Source of the DNA: Mesorhizobium sp. M9A.F.Ca.ET.002.03.1.2
GTDB lineage: Bacteria; Pseudomonadota; Alphaproteobacteria; Rhizobiales; Rhizobiaceae
Direction: 5' to 3'
Assembly: GCF_003952365.1 (NCBI RefSeq)
Contig: NZ_CP034443.1
Span: forward strand, 124,001-188,000
Length of the DNA: 64,000 bases
Made by a program: the position numbers and the translations under genes. Positions 1 to 9,120 of this stretch are shown piece by piece (position 1 is the first letter of the stretch; the number at the start of each line of letters is the position of its first letter). Below the pieces are notes generated by a model. It had not been told where the DNA came from and searched no databases. It saw only the letters and a list, made by a program, of their open reading frames with translations.

Positions 1-1096
1 CAACGGTGCGTCCCAGGAGGGCGTCGGCATATACCAGATCACCACCAGGAACGGCCGCCGCATGTCGGCCGCCCGCGCCTTCCTGCGTCCGGCGATGCAG
101 CGAAAAAATGTCCGTGTCGAGATGAATGCGCTGGCGACCAGGGTCCTGTTCGAGGGCAAGCGCGCCGTCGGCATCGAATATCTGCAGAACGGCGAGACCA
201 GGACCGCCCGCGCCGGCCGCGAAGTGATCCTGTCGGGCGGCTCGATCAATTCGCCGCAACTGCTCCAGCTCTCCGGCGTCGGTCCCTCGGCGCTGCTCGG
301 CGCTCTCGGCATTCCCGTCATTCACGCCAACGAGAATGTCGGGGCGAACCTGCAGGACCATGTCGGCATCAACTACACGTTCAAGGGCAGGCTGCCGACG
401 CTCAACCAGATCCTGCGCCCGTGGTGGGGCAAGCTCATGGTCGGCATGCAATACATGCTGATGCGCTCCGGCCCGCTGTCGCTGTCGATGAACAACGCCG
501 GCGGCTTTTTCCGCACCGACCCGGCGCTTTCGCGGCCCAATATGCAGCTCTATTTCCAGGCGTTCTCGACCGTCATCCCCAAGAGCGGCGAGCGTCCGAT
601 CCTGACGCCCGACCCGTGGCCGGGCTTTTCCATCGGCCTGTCGAACTGCCGTCCGTCGAGCCGTGGCGAGATCATGATCCGCTCGAAGAATCCGCGCGAC
701 TATCCCCGGATCGTCGCCAACGCCTACTCGACCGAAGCGGATGTCGCCGAAATGCTGGCGGCAGTGAAGTTCGTTCGCAAGATCGCCTCGATGCCGGCAA
801 TGGCCGACATCATCGAGGAAGAGGTTTTGCCTGGTCCATCGATCACCTCCGACGCCGATCTGATCCAGGATTTCAGGAAGCGCTCGGGCACCGTCTATCA
901 CCCGGTCTCGACCTGCCGCATGGGGCCGGACGCCGCCCGCGCCGTCGTCGACCCACGCCTGCGAGTTCACGGGTTCGCCGGCTTGCGCGTCATCGACGCT
1001 TCGATCTTTCCCGATAATATCACCGGCAACACCAACGCCGCCGCGATCATGACCGGATGGAAGGGCGCGGAATTGGTTCTGGAGGATCAGAAATGA
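1..1096 (+). CDS. GMC family FAD oxidoreductase (choline/alcohol dehydrogenase-like), 5' end outside window
   Basis: This is the C-terminal part of a glucose-methanol-choline oxidoreductase; the reading frame is open from base 2, so the start lies upstream. The visible part carries the substrate-domain hallmark GGSINSPQLLQLSGVGP and the C-terminal HPVSTCRMG stretch, whose His belongs to the active site, followed by the FAD-contacting VIDASIFP..TGNTNA segment. Such enzymes oxidise an alcohol or sugar hydroxyl with FAD. Its stop overlaps the next start by 4 bp (ATGA), so it is translationally coupled to the enolase-superfamily gene, suggesting a catabolic operon for a polyol or sugar acid. The substrate cannot be read from sequence. 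Confidence 0.9.
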   Translation, partial: NGASQEGVGIYQITTRNGRRMSAARAFLRPAMQRKNVRVEMNALATRVLFEGKRAVGIEYLQNGETRTARAGREVILSGGSINSPQLLQLSGVGPSALLGALGIPVIHANENVGANLQDHVGINYTFKGRLPTLNQILRPWWGKLMVGMQYMLMRSGPLSLSMNNAGGFFRTDPALSRPNMQLYFQAFSTVIPKSGERPILTPDPWPGFSIGLSNCRPSSRGEIMIRSKNPRDYPRIVANAYSTEADVAEMLAAVKFVRKIASMPAMADIIEEEVLPGPSITSDADLIQDFRKRSGTVYHPVSTCRMGPDAARAVVDPRLRVHGFAGLRVIDASIFPDNITGNTNAAAIMTGWKGAELVLEDQK

Positions 1097-2304
1097 AAAT
1101 CACCGACGTAAAAACCTGGGTTGTCGGCAATCCACCGCCCGGCATCGGCGGCAAGTATTTCATCTTCGTCAAGCTCACCACCGACGGCGGCGTCATTGGC
1201 TATGGCGAGGCCTACAACGCCACCTTCTCCGCTCATGTCACCGCGAAGATGGTCGAGGACATGGCCGAGCGCTATCTCGTCGGCCGCGATCCGCACGACA
1301 TCGAGAATTTCTTCCGCCGCGCCTATTCCTCCGGCTTCACCCAGCGCCCCGATGTTTCCGGCATGGGCTGTTTCTCGGCGCTCGAAATGGCCTGCTGGGA
1401 CATCATCGGCAAGGAGGCCGGCAAGCCGGTCTACAAGCTGCTCGGTGGCCAGGTGAACGAAACGTTGCGTTCCTATACCTATCTCTACCCGCATACCGGC
1501 AGCGTCCATTCGGAGGACGCGCGCGGCAAGAACGTCTACAACGATCCCGACCTGGCGGCCGAATGCGCGCTCGAATATGTCGAGCAGGGTTTTAACGCCG
1601 TCAAGCTCGACCCGGCCGGTCCCTACACCGCCTTTGACGGCCACCAGCCGCGCCTCGTCGACATCGACCTCTCCGCCCGCATGATCAGGGCGATCCGCGA
1701 GGCGGTCGGCACAAGGGCCGACATCCTGTTCGGCACGCATGGCCAGTTCACCGCATCGGGAGCGCTGCGCATGGCCCGCGCCATCGAGCCTTACGATCCG
1801 CTGTGGTTCGAAGAACCGGTGCCGCCCGACATGCCAGAAGTCATGGCGCAGGTCGCCCGCGCGACCTCCATCCCCATCGCCACCGGCGAACGGCTGACGA
1901 CCAAGTTCGAATTCGCCCGTGTCATCGAGAACCGCGCCGCGACCATTTTGCAGCCCGACCTCGGCCGCTCCGGCGGCATTTTCGAAACCAAGAAGATCGC
2001 CGCCATGGCCGAAGCCTATCACATACAGATCGCCCCGCACTGCTATTGCGGGCCGATCGTCGGTGCGGCCAACATCCAGCTTGCCGTGACCCTGCCCAAC
2101 TTCCTCATCCTGGAATCGCTGAAGCAGTGGGACGGCTTTCACGAGAAGCTGCTGAAGAAGAAAATCGAGTGGCAGGACGGCAACGTCATTCCGTCGAAGG
2201 AGCCTGGCCTCGGCGTCGAGCTGAACGAAGCCGTCTGCGAGGCGCATCCCTGGACCGGCAAGGACTTGCATCTGCAGATGATGCAGACGCCGTTGACGCC
2301 GTGA
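1093..2304 (+). CDS. Mandelate racemase/muconate lactonizing enzyme family protein (enolase superfamily)
   Basis: A 403-residue enolase-superfamily enzyme, the usual length. The ATG at 1093 overlaps the previous stop; an in-frame ATG at 1057 lies inside the GMC gene and would add 12 unlikely residues. Visible residues: K171-L-D173 in the position of the catalytic KxK/KxD motif, E240/E241 in WFEEP, E266 in ATGER and H316 in APHCY, the usual general acid/base of galactonate dehydratase-like members. The first metal-ligand position reads G214-T-H216-G where a D-x-H/N is expected in galactonate dehydratases. The operon context suggests sugar-acid dehydration or lactone isomerisation; the exact reaction is unknown. 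Confidence 0.88.
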   Translation: MKITDVKTWVVGNPPPGIGGKYFIFVKLTTDGGVIGYGEAYNATFSAHVTAKMVEDMAERYLVGRDPHDIENFFRRAYSSGFTQRPDVSGMGCFSALEMACWDIIGKEAGKPVYKLLGGQVNETLRSYTYLYPHTGSVHSEDARGKNVYNDPDLAAECALEYVEQGFNAVKLDPAGPYTAFDGHQPRLVDIDLSARMIRAIREAVGTRADILFGTHGQFTASGALRMARAIEPYDPLWFEEPVPPDMPEVMAQVARATSIPIATGERLTTKFEFARVIENRAATILQPDLGRSGGIFETKKIAAMAEAYHIQIAPHCYCGPIVGAANIQLAVTLPNFLILESLKQWDGFHEKLLKKKIEWQDGNVIPSKEPGLGVELNEAVCEAHPWTGKDLHLQMMQTPLTP

Positions 2305-2454
2305 GCGCGCCGCGCTTGGCCGACCTTCGTTCGCCCGGTTTCCCAGCCAGGCCAGATATCTGACATCGGGCAATTATCACGCGATTTCAGCATATTGGCC
2401 GGATCGCTCGAATCACATCCGAAGGGACTTGAATCAGTCTCTCAACACCTTGAT

Positions 2455-3399
2455 TCAATATCTGAGCGTCAGCGCGCCGGGCAGGATCTCGAAGGTCGCT
2501 GGTATGCGCCCCGGCGACTCGCCGTCTATGTCGACCAGCGCGCCGTTCTCTGCCACATCGCCGAGCGGTTCGACAACCACCTTCTTGCCGCGCAAAATGG
2601 TGATTGCCGGATGGTTGCGGTGCCGCCCGCCATAGAGCAGCCTGATATCCCAGATCAGTTTCAGCTTGCCCGCCGCCCGCAGGATGATGATGTCGAACTG
2701 CCCGTCGTCCAGTTCGGCATCGGGCGCGATCATCATGCCGCCGCCGAAGAACTTTCCGTTGGCCACCGCCACCAGCGCCGTGCGCGCCTCGACCGGAGCG
2801 CCGTCGTCGACTGATATCCTGACGTCCTGGAACCGGTAGCGGATGAACTCCCACACGGTGCGCCAATAGAACAGCGCCTTGGCCGACACCTTGCCCTTGC
2901 GCTTGTCGGCGTTGACCGCGCGGTCGGTGGCGCCCGAAAGACCGAGGCTGGCGATGTTGATGAAGTGGCGGCTGGCCAGCGCGCCATGGTCGTCGACATA
3001 GCAGACGCGGCCGGCATCGACCTTCCGGGCCTTGGCCCCGGCGATGCGCTTCAGCGTCAGGTCGACCTCATCAGGCAGGCCGAGCCCGCGGGCGAAATCG
3101 ATGCCGGTGCCGCAAGGCAGCACGCCGAGCGCGGCCGTCCGGCCGCTTTCTCCAAACGCCTGCAACAGCCCGTCGGCCACTTCGCTGGCGGTGCCGTCAC
3201 CGCCGGCCGCGATCACCAGGTCGAAGCCGCTGGCGGCAAGGTCGAGCGCCAGCCGTTCGGCGTCGCCCTCGGCTTGCGTCTCGCGCAGTTCGAAATCGCC
3301 AAAATGCTTTTTCAGCGAAGCACCGACCTCAGGCCAATGTCGTTTGAGCCGGCCGCCACCGGCAATCGGATTGAGAACCACCCCGACCTTCAAGCACAT
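2455..3399 (-). CDS. Diacylglycerol/lipid kinase family protein (YegS/DagK-like)
   Basis: A 314-residue protein with the diacylglycerol-kinase catalytic fold: NPIAGGG near the N terminus, the nucleotide-binding GGDGTASEVADGL, and LPCGTGIDFARGLG. It probably phosphorylates a membrane lipid at the cytoplasmic face of the inner membrane. The open frame extends to 3645 but family homology begins at VGVVLNP, so the start is near 3399. GGGGGAGG sits directly against the ATG at 3399 (no spacing) but 6 nt from a TTG at 3393, which may be the true start. Single gene, tail-to-tail with the enolase-superfamily gene. Substrate not determinable. Confidence 0.85.
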   Translation of the reverse strand: MCLKVGVVLNPIAGGGRLKRHWPEVGASLKKHFGDFELRETQAEGDAERLALDLAASGFDLVIAAGGDGTASEVADGLLQAFGESGRTAALGVLPCGTGIDFARGLGLPDEVDLTLKRIAGAKARKVDAGRVCYVDDHGALASRHFINIASLGLSGATDRAVNADKRKGKVSAKALFYWRTVWEFIRYRFQDVRISVDDGAPVEARTALVAVANGKFFGGGMMIAPDAELDDGQFDIIILRAAGKLKLIWDIRLLYGGRHRNHPAITILRGKKVVVEPLGDVAENGALVDIDGESPGRIPATFEILPGALTLRY

Positions 3400-4145
3400 C
3401 CTCCCCCAGGGAACCAAGCCACGCCGCCCTGGATCCTTTGCCGGCATTGAAACCCGCGCCGGCCGGCGGGGCAAGGTCGATTGTCCGGCAATCTCGGTTC
3501 GCCACAGAAATGGTATGGGCCGTGCCAGCGCCCGCGGCGGCGTCTGGTCGAGAAAAATGCTCCGCCGCCGAACTTGGTCCCCGATAATCCCGCTATCCAC
3601 AGGCCCGCGGCTGTTTCGCCAAAAGCTTATCCGGCGTATATTCAACCCATCTCAGGCGGCTACCAATCGCCAAGCCGAAAGGCAAAGCGAAACGGCGGAT
3701 TTCCTGAGGCCCGTACGGCCCCAATGACAGCAGGCTTGCCTGTTTGAGGAGGGACGCCGAGACCTACGGGGCCGCGGAAAGCGTGCGAACGCCAACGGCG
3801 GACCGATGCTGCCATGAAGGACGGCGAAAACCTTCGATGGCACGCTGGAAGAAGCTCGCAAGGGTGGAGACTGGCGTGGTCCCGAACGGACGCTGCCCTT
3901 GGGCGGTGGCTGGCAGGACCGTCAACATCAAGGCTGGCAAGGCGCGACGTCTTTACGGAAGTTGCTGCCGCAACCGTGTCCTGATCTGACAGGGAGGCGC
4001 TGGGAGAAATCCCGGCGCCGACTGTCTTTTCGGTCATGAATCCCTGACCTGGCATTCCCCCACAATTTTTACGGTCTTTCCGGTTGGGGCTGCAACTGGC
4101 AGCAAAATCAGCTAACGTTTAGCGTCACTTGGAGGGGGATACTTC
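3400..4145. other. Long intergenic region without a convincing gene
   Basis: About 745 bp between the lipid kinase and a membrane protein. Open frames here are short, arginine-rich or use weak starts, and none resembles a family. The only structure noted is an interrupted inverted repeat around 3810-3850 (tgccat..aagg / cctt..atggca). The 3' end carries the promoter and ribosome-binding site (GGAGGGGG) of the gene at 4146. A structured RNA is possible but not demonstrated. Confidence 0.4.
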
Positions 4146-4580
4146 ATGACGTTGATCCAGAAGCTTGCCGTCGCCTATGCCTTGCTGTTCTTCGGCGTCG
4201 TCGCCATCGGCTACATCCCGGCATTCAACGACCCCGGCGGCAATCTGTTCGGCCTGTTCTCGCTGCAATGGTACGACGATCTTCTGCACGCCTTCTCCGG
4301 CGTCTGGGCGCTGGCCGCCGCCTTCATCTCGCACCGCCAGGCGGTGTTCTATTTCAAGCTGTTCGGCTCGGTCTATCTGTTCGACGGCGTGCTCGGCCTG
4401 ATCACCGGTTCCGGCTGCCTCGACGCCGGCATCTTCATCAACGGCTTCCGCTCACTTGACGACATCGAATTCCCGGCCCGCTTCTTCGCCAACCTGCCGC
4501 ATCTCGTCATCGGCGGCTTCGCCGTCTATGTCGGCTTCCGGCTGTCGAAGCGCGTGCACGACCATTTTGCCGCGGCCTGA
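4146..4580 (+). CDS. Small integral membrane protein of unknown function
   Basis: A 144-residue protein with about four hydrophobic segments (residues ~5-25, ~45-65, ~72-92, ~118-136). Conserved-looking features are YDDLLHAFSGVWAL between helices 1 and 2 and GSGCLDAGIFINGF before helix 4. GGAGGGGG lies 9 nt before the ATG, supporting this start. It lies 6 bp before the next gene and probably forms an operon with it. I do not recognise the family; the sequence shows only an inner-membrane location. Confidence 0.75.
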   Translation: MTLIQKLAVAYALLFFGVVAIGYIPAFNDPGGNLFGLFSLQWYDDLLHAFSGVWALAAAFISHRQAVFYFKLFGSVYLFDGVLGLITGSGCLDAGIFINGFRSLDDIEFPARFFANLPHLVIGGFAVYVGFRLSKRVHDHFAAA

Positions 4581-4586
4581 CCGGCC

Positions 4587-5717
4587 ATGTTCGTGTTCCG
4601 CCTGGTAAAGCGCATCGTCAAGGCGATCCTCTGGCTGGTCGTCATCGTCGTGTTCATCCCGATCGCCGGGCTGGCCTATGGCTTCCTGACCACGCCGTCG
4701 CAGGACACGGCACCGCTGCTAGGTATCGCCGACGGCGCCCCGCCGGCGAAGCTGGCCGACAAGGTGCGCGCCGAGATTCCCGGCTACCAGCGGCCGGAGG
4801 AATCGACCTGGCTCACCTATCCGGAATGGGCGATCGTCTACGCCGCCCGCGACTATGCCGGTTTCGTCGACAGGAACCAGCCGAGCGGCTTCCCGTACTG
4901 GTCGTATATCGGCCGCTACTGGCAGGACTATGCGATGGTCCTCCGCGCCACCTCCGACTACGAATTCAACCTCGCCAACCACCAGATGCTGACGGTCATC
5001 GGCATCAGCCATACGATCGAGCACGCCATCCAGTGGGCCTATGAGAACACGGTCGGCCGCATCACCGAGGCGACATCAGGCAAGCGCGCCGCCGTCGACA
5101 TCTATCAGGCCAAGGTGGCGAGCGAATATGCCGGCTTTCTCGACCAGGTGCCGTGGTACGAGTTTCCCTACGCCGAAAAGCGCGCCGGCCTGTTTGCCGT
5201 CGAGCCGGCACCGGGCGACGGCGCCGTCCGCACTGGCGAACGCAAGCTCGCCTTCGGCCTCGCCGATACGATCAAGCAGGGCTATGCCGACCTGATCAAA
5301 CAGGCGCTGGCCGCCACGTCCGACCCGGCCATGCTCGACATCCACGTCTGGGCCAAGGGCCCGGTCGGCGAAGCGACGCGCAACGAGCCGGACACCTTGC
5401 TCGAACGCGACTACGGTGCCGACGGCGCGATCTTCGTCACCAGGCGCTACCAGGTGTTCACGCAGATGATCCCGCGCCTGATCGGCAAGGGCGTCTCCTT
5501 CGTCGAGATCGGCGGCAATGACGAGATCATGGTCACCATGCTCTCCAATGACGAGATCGCCGTTCCCGATGGCGCCCGCGCCCTGTTCAGCTACGAGGTT
5601 CCGGCAGAGCCAGCCACGCGCCGCACCGGCCTGACCGTGGCCGTGCGCAAGCTGCACACAGCTCTGCCGGCGCTGACCAAGGCAGGCGCCAGGCTGGAGC
5701 ACGTCTACGACTATTGA
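4587..5717 (+). CDS. Conserved membrane-anchored protein of unknown function
   Basis: A 376-residue protein with one N-terminal signal-anchor helix (residues ~10-33, rich in V/I/L) and a long soluble remainder, probably periplasmic. The soluble part has aromatic-rich stretches (TYPEWAIVYAARDYAGF, SYIGRYWQDYAMVL) and a histidine-containing ISHTIEHAIQWAYE segment. It starts 6 bp after the preceding membrane protein, so the two are likely co-transcribed and may work together. No family recognised; the HxxxH-like part could bind a metal, but that is only a guess. Confidence 0.75.
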   Translation: MFVFRLVKRIVKAILWLVVIVVFIPIAGLAYGFLTTPSQDTAPLLGIADGAPPAKLADKVRAEIPGYQRPEESTWLTYPEWAIVYAARDYAGFVDRNQPSGFPYWSYIGRYWQDYAMVLRATSDYEFNLANHQMLTVIGISHTIEHAIQWAYENTVGRITEATSGKRAAVDIYQAKVASEYAGFLDQVPWYEFPYAEKRAGLFAVEPAPGDGAVRTGERKLAFGLADTIKQGYADLIKQALAATSDPAMLDIHVWAKGPVGEATRNEPDTLLERDYGADGAIFVTRRYQVFTQMIPRLIGKGVSFVEIGGNDEIMVTMLSNDEIAVPDGARALFSYEVPAEPATRRTGLTVAVRKLHTALPALTKAGARLEHVYDY

Positions 5718-5883
5718 GGCTTTTCGGCCACAGCCGGTGCTCCCAAAACATTCCGTAACGCTTCGCCACGCTCATTCCGCAATCGCGGCCAAATCCCGCC
5801 TTGTTCCACGGCGATTGAAGACGTTCCAGCGCCGCGCATCTTTTCCGTCGCGCGAGGAACGCTGTAGCTCGAAGGACAAGACC

Positions 5884-6390
5884 GTGATCAAGAACGCCCT
5901 TGTCGCCATGACCATCGTCGGCTGCGACTGCGACGCCAGGCTTTGCGAATATATCGGCGAGACGCCGGCCAAGTGGTCGACCATCGCCGATTGCGAAGCG
6001 GCGATGAAAAGCCAGATGTTGCACGAGCGCAATTTCAACTACCCGCTTGTCTCCGGCATCTGCCGCACGACGCAAACGCAGTCGTCGCAGCTTGCCGCGA
6101 CCGATCCTGAATTGACGACGGCGATGCAGACCGCGACCGGCCCGCTTCCCTCGGAATTGAGCCGTCGGCCCAGCGTCGCTGTCGGGTCGCAGGCAACGGC
6201 GACGGAACCGGAAGCTGCCCTGCCCGTCGCCTATGAATCCGTGGCCGATGGCGAACGCGCGGTGCTGTATCGCACGCAGAGCGGTTACGCCGTGGTCAGG
6301 ACCGACCTTGGCCGCGCCGCATCCGCAACGATCGGCATGGCCAAGCGGTCGGCGAGTTGGCTGGCGGCGAAGATGCCGGATGGTCTGTGA
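5884..6390 (+). CDS. Hypothetical protein with hydrophobic N terminus
   Basis: A 168-residue protein. The GTG at 5884 is chosen because GAAGGA lies about 7 nt upstream and residues 1-13 form a signal-like hydrophobic segment (VIKNALVAMTIVG); the frame is open from 5737 but the extra 49 residues are arginine-rich and poor. The N-terminal third has five cysteines (GCDCDARLC...DC...GIC), suggesting an exported disulfide-bonded module; the rest is A/T/S-rich. It converges on the flavoprotein gene (8 bp apart at their ends). No function assigned. Confidence 0.55.
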   Translation: MIKNALVAMTIVGCDCDARLCEYIGETPAKWSTIADCEAAMKSQMLHERNFNYPLVSGICRTTQTQSSQLAATDPELTTAMQTATGPLPSELSRRPSVAVGSQATATEPEAALPVAYESVADGERAVLYRTQSGYAVVRTDLGRAASATIGMAKRSASWLAAKMPDGL

Positions 6391-6397
6391 GTGACCT

Positions 6398-8017
6398 TCA
6401 GGCCATCCCGCTCAACGCCTTGATCGCACGGTGGAAGGTCGACGAAAACAGCTCCTCCGGATCGTACTCCCGCTTCTTCGCCAGGAAGGCCGGCAGTTCC
6501 GGATAGGAAGCCAGCAGTTCCTTGCCCGTATAATGCAGCTGGTAGGGCAGGAAAAACCGCCCGCCATGCCTGGTCGTCACGTCGATCAGCGCCCGTGTCA
6601 GTGCGCGCATCTTCGCATTGCCGCCGGCATCTGTCGGCTGGTTGATGTAGAGCACCAGCGAATAGGCCGGTTCCGGCGCGTAATTCAGCGCCACATCCTC
6701 CTTGTGGACGATGCGCACCGAGGCGTTGAGCACCGGTAATGACTGGTTGCGCAGGATCTCCCGGGCTTCCGCGATGAACGGAGTGTAGGCTGCGCGTGGG
6801 ATGAAATACTCGTGCAATATGTCTGTTTCGTCTACGAGATCGTTGAACAGATAGGGCACTGAATCGTGCATCGGGTTGTTGCGCGTGACCAGGCAGGCCT
6901 CGCCTTCTCCCATCGCTGCCGTCCGCGCCACCGTGCAGCTCTCGAATTTCGGCTCCAGCGTCTTTTCGGTAAACCACTTCAGCTCCTGGAACAGGTCTCC
7001 CCATTTCGCCAGGTTCATAATCACCCGTTTCAACTCGACTGATCCGGGTTCGCCGAGGACCGGCTGCCCGGCCGGCGGCTGGTCGGCCACCTTGTCGTAG
7101 CGGTAGACGATCATGTCCTCGAGGAAATTGCCCGGCGCCGTCGACAGGTGCCCGTAGAACAGGCCGATATCCTTGTTCGGCTCCAGCACCTCGGCGAAGA
7201 ATTTCGGGAAATCATCCGATTTGATGATCTCGCGCGAGGTCCGGTAGACGGCGTTGTCGACGATGTCGAGCGTCGCCTCCAGCACCACGCCGAACAGGCC
7301 GTAACCACCGACGACATGGCGGAACAGTTCGGCATTCTCGGTCGGCGTGCAACTCGTCACCGACCCGTCGGCCAGCATCACCCGCATCGAGCGGATCGAG
7401 CTCGCCACCGAGCCGGACTGATGGTCCATTCCATGCGCGTTGACCGACAGCGATCCGCCGACCGAAAAGATGTCGGTCGACTGCATCGCCTTCACCGCGA
7501 AGCGCGGATGCAGCAGGTTCTGGATATCGTGCCAGCACGCACCCGGCTGCAGGGTCATCGTCTTCGCCGCCGTGTCGACCGTCACCTTGTTGAAGGCGCG
7601 CATGTCGAGCACCAGCGCATTGTCGTCGAAGGCGTGGCCGCCCATCGAATGGCGCACCGCGGCCACCGACACTTTCAAGCCGTTGGCGCGGGCGAAGGCC
7701 AATGCCTTGGCGACGTGGTCTTCCTCGCGCACTTCGACCACGCCATAGACCGGCGTCATCGACAGGCCGCTGGCATCGTTGATGTCGCCGCCTTTGGCCG
7801 ACCATGGCAGCGATGGATCATGGGCCGGCGCGTTCTCCAGCGGCCTCAGCGGCAAGGAAATGCCGTCTATGTCGGCGATGCGTCCAGCATTCTTCTGCCC
7901 CGACGGGCCGCGCGCCAGCCGCGCCACCGTCGTCCCGCCCCACAGCATGGCGCCGCCGACGACGGCCGCACCAAGCAGCAGCCGCCGCGACAGGCGAAAT
8001 CCTTTTTGCTCTATCAT
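6398..8017 (-). CDS. FAD-binding oxidoreductase (PCMH/GlcD-type), Tat signal
   Basis: About 539 residues. The N terminus has a twin-arginine export signal (LSRRLLLGAAVVGGAML), so the folded flavoprotein is probably exported. Residues ~85-260 form the PCMH FAD domain: RHSMGGHAF, in the position where flavin-linking His often lies, and GGSLSVNAHGMDH. The C-terminal half resembles the lactone/alditol oxidase class, but the substrate is unclear and the HWxK motif of aldonolactone oxidases was not seen. Start: GGGAG 4 nt before the ATG at 8017; an ATG at 8035 adds six residues. Likely co-transcribed with the DUF3137 gene 42 bp upstream. Confidence 0.85.
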   Translation of the reverse strand: MIEQKGFRLSRRLLLGAAVVGGAMLWGGTTVARLARGPSGQKNAGRIADIDGISLPLRPLENAPAHDPSLPWSAKGGDINDASGLSMTPVYGVVEVREEDHVAKALAFARANGLKVSVAAVRHSMGGHAFDDNALVLDMRAFNKVTVDTAAKTMTLQPGACWHDIQNLLHPRFAVKAMQSTDIFSVGGSLSVNAHGMDHQSGSVASSIRSMRVMLADGSVTSCTPTENAELFRHVVGGYGLFGVVLEATLDIVDNAVYRTSREIIKSDDFPKFFAEVLEPNKDIGLFYGHLSTAPGNFLEDMIVYRYDKVADQPPAGQPVLGEPGSVELKRVIMNLAKWGDLFQELKWFTEKTLEPKFESCTVARTAAMGEGEACLVTRNNPMHDSVPYLFNDLVDETDILHEYFIPRAAYTPFIAEAREILRNQSLPVLNASVRIVHKEDVALNYAPEPAYSLVLYINQPTDAGGNAKMRALTRALIDVTTRHGGRFFLPYQLHYTGKELLASYPELPAFLAKKREYDPEELFSSTFHRAIKALSGMA

Positions 8018-8059
8018 GATGCTCCCACTGCCCATCCCAAGGGTGACGCCTCGATCCGG

Positions 8060-9031
8060 CTAACCCGCCGCCTCGTCCTTCGCCCCGATCTTGCGCACCA
8101 GCGCCGCCGTCGCCAGGATCGCGCCCATGTCTGATATCATCGGCGCGACATGCTTGGCGTAGTCGATCGGCACGGAGATATCAGGCAGCCCGAAGAAATT
8201 CTTCGTCTGCGGCAACAGCAGAAAACCGTCGCTGCCGTTGAGCGCAACCCGCGCCGGATCATCAGGCCATGTCTCGCCTAGCCATGTCAGAGCCTGCGCC
8301 AGCCGGCCGCTCACCAGCGGCTGCGCCGCCTCGACATTGTCGGTGCGGAAGTCGTAGGCCGCATCGAGTTCCGGCACGCCGCATGACAGTTCCTGCATCT
8401 TGCCGGCGAAGATGCCGCGGAAAAAGCCGACGACCGCATTTGTCCGGCGCGTCGCCACCAATATGCCGGGGAACGGCACGATGGTCTCGAAGGCGACGAC
8501 GACGCCCTTGAACGCGGTCGTTTCGCTCTTGCCGGTGCCTTGCCGGAGATCGGCTTCGTAAAGCTCGAACGGAAATCCCTCGTAGCGGCCGGACACGATG
8601 TCGTCGAAGCGCTTGGTGTTGAACGTGCCGATCGTCTCGCGCGGCAGCCGGCCGAACGAATTCGGCGTCACGTCATGCTCGTAGCGAATATCCCTGATGA
8701 AGCCGAAGGCGATCGGCAGCAGGGTCTTGCGGTACGATTGCTGCAATTTGCTCGCTGGCTTGATCGCCTGGAAATAGAGCAGGATCGCCGCTACGAACCC
8801 GACGACATAGAGCAACACATGCGGCGTCGAGACCCATTGCTCGTTGGGATCGGCGACCGTGTTGAAGAGCCAGGCGACCAGCGCCACGAACACCAGCACC
8901 AGCCCGACGAACAGCGGCACCCGCCAGCGGACTTGCCGGTAGGCCAAAGCCCTCCCGGCCTCATAGGCCTCGAGATTTCTCTTGATGCCGGCGATGTCAG
9001 CTTCATCAGGCATGAAATCCGCTGTTTCCAT
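8060..9031 (-). CDS. DUF3137 domain-containing membrane protein
   Basis: A 323-residue protein with two transmembrane segments near residues 38-60 and 70-90, then a soluble domain with the DUF3137 pattern (DVTPNSFG..; FDDIVSGRYEGFPFELYEADL; FKGVVVAFE). DUF3137 proteins are widespread in alphaproteobacteria with no agreed function. An ATG at 9031 or a GTG six bases earlier could start it. Its neighbours are an exported flavoprotein and a CapA-like phosphatase on the same strand, so it may belong to an envelope-related operon. Confidence 0.8.
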   Translation of the reverse strand: METADFMPDEADIAGIKRNLEAYEAGRALAYRQVRWRVPLFVGLVLVFVALVAWLFNTVADPNEQWVSTPHVLLYVVGFVAAILLYFQAIKPASKLQQSYRKTLLPIAFGFIRDIRYEHDVTPNSFGRLPRETIGTFNTKRFDDIVSGRYEGFPFELYEADLRQGTGKSETTAFKGVVVAFETIVPFPGILVATRRTNAVVGFFRGIFAGKMQELSCGVPELDAAYDFRTDNVEAAQPLVSGRLAQALTWLGETWPDDPARVALNGSDGFLLLPQTKNFFGLPDISVPIDYAKHVAPMISDMGAILATAALVRKIGAKDEAAG

Positions 9032-9120
9032 CGCCACCCCCGCCGTCGAAAACCTGGCCGCGTCAGGTATGATAGCTGCTTTTGCGGGAAAGTCGCCTGT
9101 CGGATGGGCGCCGGCGTTGG

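Noticed and set aside
1087..2373. 428-codon frame opposite the enolase-superfamily gene
   Set aside because: Antisense artefact; the plus strand has a complete, motif-supported gene.
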